The position numbers were made by a program, and so were the translations under genes. 64,000 bases of DNA from a virus: IMG/VR virus record IMGVR_UViG_3300044859_002168, positions 25,854 to 89,853 of that record; one strand, given 5' to 3'. Below are positions 61,201 through 64,000 of this stretch, in pieces; position 1 is the first letter of the stretch, and every line of letters begins with the position of its first letter. The notes beneath the pieces were generated by a model, which did no database searches, was not told the DNA's origin, and saw only the letters and a list, made by a program, of their open reading frames with translations.

Positions 61201-62165
61201 GTTAAACTATTTGTTGGTGTATTGGTAGGAGTATTGGTAGGTGTGATGGTTGGTGTATTGGTTGGTGTCTCAGTCGGTGTTGGTGTTGGAGATGGACAAA
61301 TAACACACTCAGAACAATTTGAGAAAATTTCTTTAGATTGTATCAAAACAGAACCTGTACCACCTAAAGTAACACTCTGAACTTCCCAACAAGTACCTAA
61401 GTAAGATATTACATTTCCATTAACAGGAACTGTACATCCCGCAGCATCAATTGATGATGTATTTGTACCGTCACAACAATCTGTTAATGTTGCGGTCCAA
61501 TCAAAACAAGGATTAACTCCTTCACACTCAACACAACCATTATGGAACGTGTTGTAAACACCAATAGACTCACCAGGTGTTCCTGAAATAATTTCAAAAC
61601 AACATCCATCAACATCATATACAAGTCCAACACTTGAATTCGCATTTGGTACCGTAATTGTTAGTTGTACCGTACCAGTACAACAATCTTCTACTAAAAC
61701 ATCTGTCAAAGTTTGTCCTGGCGATACTGTTGGTGTTGGCGTTTGTGTCGGAGTCTTTGTAACCGTTGGTGTTACAGTCGGCGTTTTTGTTTGAGTAGGT
61801 GTAACTGAAGGTGTTATTGTTGGTGTTGTTGTTGGAGTTCTTGTTGGAGTTGGTGAGGTAGGTATTGAGTTTAAAGCAACATTACAACTAACCGCAGTAC
61901 ATTGAGGGTCACTACAATTAGTTGGAACTAAAACAAGTCCTGTAACGGCGGGTTTTAAAGTATCTGTTGCCGAAGGAGCGCCACCACTAGGTCCGTTGTA
62001 AATTACTTCCAAACATAAACCAGAAACACCTACCCCTACAGTTGTAAAGACATCACCAACAATACTAAATTCTACGTCATTATACAAGGCATTACCGAAA
62101 GGGATTTGAACCCTACGGCTTGTTCCTAAACAACACCTTAAAACAACAATATCCCCTACACTCAT
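58218..62165 (-). CDS. Giant Thr-Pro-linker protein with about seven cysteine-rich modules (1315 aa)
   Basis: Globular modules of 60-90 residues rich in cysteine lie at about 1-98, 153-214, 224-290, 529-608, 723-788, 985-1076 and 1107-1192. Several share a layout of a D-C-C or L-x-D-C opening, a central G-x-C-[FW]/D-F-C and a closing N-C-x-x-C or S-E-C. They are separated by Thr-Pro linkers, the longest spanning about 291-528. A further Cys-rich part fills 810-965. This beads-on-a-string design is that of an elongated adhesin; cysteines may bind metal or form disulfides. TATTTATT lies 15 bp before the start, so this gene probably heads the four-gene set. Confidence 0.75.
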   Translation of the reverse strand: MSVGDIVVLRCCLGTSRRVQIPFGNALYNDVEFSIVGDVFTTVGVGVSGLCLEVIYNGPSGGAPSATDTLKPAVTGLVLVPTNCSDPQCTAVSCNVALNSIPTSPTPTRTPTTTPTITPSVTPTQTKTPTVTPTVTKTPTQTPTPTVSPGQTLTDVLVEDCCTGTVQLTITVPNANSSVGLVYDVDGCCFEIISGTPGESIGVYNTFHNGCVECEGVNPCFDWTATLTDCCDGTNTSSIDAAGCTVPVNGNVISYLGTCWEVQSVTLGGTGSVLIQSKEIFSNCSECVICPSPTPTPTETPTNTPTITPTNTPTNTPTNSLTPTNTPTNTPTNTPSNTPTLTPTNTPSLTPTNTPTNTPSLTPTSSLTPSVTVTPTESVTPTVTPTNSVTPTNTITPTITPTNTITPTSSVTPTGTPPLTPSTTPTNTPSVSPTESLTPTVTPTHTTTPTNTITPTNTITPTSSITSTVTPSVTPTETPTATPTNTPTVTPSITPTDTPTQTPTPSITPTNTPTNTVTPTNTMTPSSSEPYDVYLFQDCCDATNLFRFQNVSGILNEGDTYGITGPSFTGCATIIPYVASGPLYNGTGHIFTYQLTCNDCFTNQPYVCPSSTPTPTQTQTPTLTPTSSVTPTPTLTPTLTPTVSITPSVSVTPSVSITPTLTPTVSITPSVSVTPSVSVTPSVTKTPTVTPTTTPTVTPSVSITPSVSVTPTITPSVTDTPTILCNCLEYDITNTSDTTFAEVSYIDCYGNELTVELAPLEVTTYCVCEDTIIAPSEVIVVQTGICVINPTPSPTRTPNATPTPTPSVGVCATTEFCLRTSLPDLVDYSGNYEIGGTYNSRYYYTGDSVTTGYIYYTGSFWCLSDTLGGSCLLEGAHPCYNPCPDISANYFTTGPCPTPTPSPINCNTLDFVAYFDCDYVPYPSPTPSITCDVVNFEFTKFAVTPTPTPSTPTCNTGIDFDFERFLPETPSPTPTLSLSPTRTVDVAGAVTYRFIDETFTCVTTKVLKDCQSDLEFYTNDSLVFSGTPLVVGTTFLGVLDGYDFCLTYVRNDDNVSANSNVTQIKAMYGNCVNCEVAFTPTPTVTPTITPSPTVTPTITPTPSSTNVAWIYVFQTCTLNGFDYPQTTVLQTSFVEFAITNGGSFQDAEGNCWNYVGQYQSYYPVGNTNIVNYSGNYFNGLSTVVYENCESCATSNSGTIQTGCITWTDENFGNNLPDQCGGYTTTSNKITVFLTNNNIVVSAIQQVKIVFEIERFDCLGNTTEDLTVFIQQGQTSGSKTYVSSTCEFCQNTSLPSTVSRSVLRVKSITPSTITEC

Positions 62166-62180
62166 TAATTAATTCTTTTC

Positions 62181-62188
62181 AATAAATA
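62181..62188 (-). promoter_or_regulatory. TATTTATT motif upstream of giant Thr-Pro gene
   Basis: Minus-strand TATTTATT, 15 bp before the ATG at 62165. Confidence 0.35.
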
Positions 62189-62218
62189 CCCAAATGATAT
62201 TTTTCATCAAAAAAAGAT

Positions 62219-62452
62219 ATGTTGTTTATGTTATTAATAAAGGAATTCTTCAATATATTTATAATTGTGAGACTTTTAAAAACAATAAAGAAAGTAATTG
62301 AGGAGGCTGAGGATAGATATCTCTCAGCATGTGAAAATAATGTTCCATTAAAAGAGTTGGACAAACTTGAGGAAAATTATAAAAAATCACTAAAGTTGAT
62401 GGAGATGTTAGAAACAAAATCTCTTGAAAAAACAATCAAAAAGAAATTTTAA
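62219..62452 (+). CDS. Small membrane-anchored coiled-coil protein, 77 aa
   Basis: An N-terminal hydrophobic segment (L-F-M-L-L-I-K-E-F-F-N-I-F-I-I-V) is followed by a charged helix with heptad spacing to the end. The start is uncertain: ATG at 62219 or 62228, or GTG at 62267 just after a TATTTATA (62256-62263), which would remove the hydrophobic segment. The end overlaps the sugar-kinase gene by 17 bp convergently. Function unknown. Confidence 0.5.
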   Translation: MLFMLLIKEFFNIFIIVRLLKTIKKVIEEAEDRYLSACENNVPLKELDKLEENYKKSLKLMEMLETKSLEKTIKKKF

Positions 62453-63212
62453 ATTTCTTATCAGGTAAGGATACTCCCTTTTTACTTACCACATCAGAAC
62501 ACACTTCATTCGCAAAATTAATAGACACTTTAATGTCCGTTGTCTTATAATACATTAAAGTAAATGCGGAAATAAAACTATCACCAGCACCACTAACATC
62601 AATCGTTTCTTGTGGTTTATTGGAACCAAAAACTTCATTCAAAAACATCGCACCTTTTGAACCAAGAGTAATCACAAATTTTTCAAGGTTATCACTGACG
62701 AGTTGTTTGTTTTGATTGTATTCAATCTCATTCAACTTAACAAAATTCAGATTTTCAATACTTTTTTCTGTCAGTCTTTTTTTAGAATCCATTACAGAAA
62801 ATTTTGACTTTTCAGTAATTTTACTAATAATATCTTCACTCAGATATCCTTTATTATAATCACTTATAATAACAATATCACTTCTTAGAATCTTACCAAT
62901 TATCTCAGTATCTAACGATAATAAAGGTGAAATACCGTTGGTTTCACCCTCATCTAATCTCATAAACATGTGATTACTCTTTTGTTCAACATATCTGGTC
63001 TTAACAATATTTTCTATTTGGTGGATATGTTCAACATGAACGTCATCAGATAAACTTTTTAAGTTTTCCACTACGTTTCCTGCCATACCATAATTCTCAA
63101 CTATGGTTGTTGGTTTAAGAATTGGGACGGGTGCTTCAGGTGAAAGTCTTTCAACATTTCCATAAACATACTTGTCGGTACAAAGTTCGCCGAAAACTAA
63201 AATCTTTATCAT
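62436..63212 (-). CDS. PfkB-family sugar kinase, heptose-kinase (HldE/RfaE)-like
   Basis: The 258-residue protein starts with V-F-G-E-L-C-T-D-K-Y-V-Y-G, then R-L-S-P-E-A-P-V-P-I, G-M-A-G-N-V and a C-terminal D-V-S-G-A-G-D (catalytic D211). The R-L-S-P-E-A-P-V-P motif is characteristic of the kinase domain of HldE (RfaE), which phosphorylates D-glycero-D-manno-heptose 7-phosphate in lipopolysaccharide core synthesis. It is shorter than that domain (~310). With the neighbouring GT-D glycosyltransferase it suggests sugar activation or surface-glycan remodelling. It overlaps that gene by 1 bp. Confidence 0.85.
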   Translation of the reverse strand: MIKILVFGELCTDKYVYGNVERLSPEAPVPILKPTTIVENYGMAGNVVENLKSLSDDVHVEHIHQIENIVKTRYVEQKSNHMFMRLDEGETNGISPLLSLDTEIIGKILRSDIVIISDYNKGYLSEDIISKITEKSKFSVMDSKKRLTEKSIENLNFVKLNEIEYNQNKQLVSDNLEKFVITLGSKGAMFLNEVFGSNKPQETIDVSGAGDSFISAFTLMYYKTTDIKVSINFANEVCSDVVSKKGVSLPDKKFKISF

Positions 63213-63991
63213 TACAGTAATAGATGTTCTTGTGATTGTCCTTTATTAAACCATGGTCTACTAATAATACCAGACCAAGCATCCATTGTCGCCCCCATGT
63301 CAATTGCGATTTTACCAAACTCATCTCTGAGAATCACACCATAGTCTTTCTGTAAACCAACACCTAACAAAACAACGTCTTCTTTTATTTTTTCAAATGA
63401 TTTCAAAAATTCATCTCTATTTCTAAAGTTCACACCTTGTGAGTGATGGGTAAATCCAACCTCGGTTTCTAATCTTTTTTCCAATTGTTTAGGAATTAAA
63501 ATTTCAGTGTTTGGAGAGATAATATTTACCGAGTGTCCGTTCAATACTTTTTTCATTGAGTCTATATTACCCAACTCTAAACTTCGGGAAATCATATGGT
63601 CACATATTTTAATGTCTTTAATATTTCTCCCCCATAGTTCCGCTTTATATTTTTCAATTGACCATATATTGTAAGTATAAAGTACTCTTACAACTTTGGT
63701 ATTTGGGTCCATCAGACCAACCACATCAGATTCAACAAATGCCTTTTTGATTATTTTTGAAGCGTCGGTAACAAAATTATCCGATTCTTCAGGAAAACGG
63801 TAACCCCAAAGTTTACAATTCAATTCTAAAAATTCTTTGGAATAATTATTATTTAAGATGTAAATTTCACCATCACCAAATCTTGTTAGTGCAAACGGTG
63901 TCTTACTTTCAATTTTTTCTTTGATTAATTGAACCGTATCAACAATTGATATGTTTGGTGTTAGAAAATTAATATTAGAAACTGATGTCAT
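63212..63991 (-). CDS. GT-D fold glycosyltransferase (DUF1792-like)
   Basis: The N-terminal T-R37-F-G-D-G-E42 motif and the C-terminal G-K-I-A-I-D-M-G-A segment fit the GT-D glycosyltransferase family (formerly DUF1792), whose D-x-E motif binds metal and the sugar nucleotide. The length of 259 is normal. It could decorate host glycans or phage fibres. The gene ends 1 bp inside the start of the kinase gene and begins 9 bp from the right edge, so its promoter lies outside the window. Confidence 0.75.
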   Translation of the reverse strand: MTSVSNINFLTPNISIVDTVQLIKEKIESKTPFALTRFGDGEIYILNNNYSKEFLELNCKLWGYRFPEESDNFVTDASKIIKKAFVESDVVGLMDPNTKVVRVLYTYNIWSIEKYKAELWGRNIKDIKICDHMISRSLELGNIDSMKKVLNGHSVNIISPNTEILIPKQLEKRLETEVGFTHHSQGVNFRNRDEFLKSFEKIKEDVVLLGVGLQKDYGVILRDEFGKIAIDMGATMDAWSGIISRPWFNKGQSQEHLLL

Positions 63992-64000
63992 ATTTTTTAA

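Noticed and set aside
56548-61380. Plus-strand frames of 60-257 residues made of V-G-V-x repeats
   Set aside because: They are the antisense reading of Thr-Pro repeats and have no independent start context or non-repetitive part.
14480-62165. Diversity-generating retroelement acting on the fibre or Thr-Pro genes
   Set aside because: No reverse transcriptase gene and no template/variable repeat pair was seen in the window.

Overview
The window looks like part of a large AT-rich tailed bacteriophage (Caudoviricetes) infecting a member of the Bacteroidota. The phage side rests on a T4-like recombination and replication set (SbcC/SbcD-type gp46/gp47 pair, RuvC-like resolvase, Toprim primase, PD-(D/E)XK nuclease), very long fibre proteins ending in S74 chaperone domains, a lysis cluster with an amidase, and many tiny overlapping genes. 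The host assignment rests on Bacteroidota-type promoters (TTTG, a 19-21 bp spacer, then TAnnTTTG) upstream of several genes, a sigma factor that closely resembles Bacteroidota RpoD, a Bacteroidota-type Hc1 histone-like protein, and the general lack of Shine-Dalgarno sequences. No integrase, terminase, polymerase, portal or major capsid gene lies in the window, so this is a fragment of a bigger genome.

Layout. 1-3.5 kb: small accessory genes, including a 2-oxoglutarate oxygenase and a protein with six CxxCxGxG zinc motifs. 3.57-4.8 kb: a non-coding island on the minus strand, with a ~950-nt structured RNA candidate, a Met(CAU) tRNA and a small terminated RNA candidate, each RNA promoter being of Bacteroidota type. 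4.9-14.4 kb: nudix hydrolase, DUF192 protein, DHH phosphoesterase, a peptidoglycan-binding-like protein, a Dps-like protein, a beta-class DNA methyltransferase and a run of tiny overlapping genes. 14.5-24.7 kb: three consecutive collagen-like fibre genes, each with its own head domain and a C-terminal S74 chaperone. 24.8-34.6 kb: glutaredoxin, thioredoxin, a PcfJ-like protein, two tandem paralogous leucine-rich-repeat proteins, a D12-class adenine methyltransferase divergent from a small secreted protein, a metallopeptidase and DnaJ. 34.7-38.9 kb: small genes including a histone H1-like protein, then probable virion or assembly proteins. 38.9-41.7 kb: lysis cluster (membrane proteins, amidase, overlapping spanin-like pair). 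41.7-52.1 kb: sigma factor, methyltransferase, SbcC, SbcD, nuclease, primase and resolvase. 52.1-62.2 kb: a virion protein followed by four Thr-Pro-linker proteins carrying cysteine-rich beads. 62.4-64 kb: a heptose-kinase-like PfkB protein and a GT-D glycosyltransferase.

How the parts may work together: the recombination and replication block, resolvase and methyltransferases handle and protect phage DNA; the sigma factor may redirect host polymerase to a second promoter class (TATTTATA upstream of several virion genes); collagen-like and Thr-Pro/cysteine-bead proteins form an unusually large set of fibres; the sugar kinase and glycosyltransferase may alter surface glycans; amidase, membrane proteins and spanin-like proteins release progeny. 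The most striking item is the ~950-nt structured RNA beside the tRNA, which by size and setting recalls the giant phage RNAs GOLLD and ROOL.
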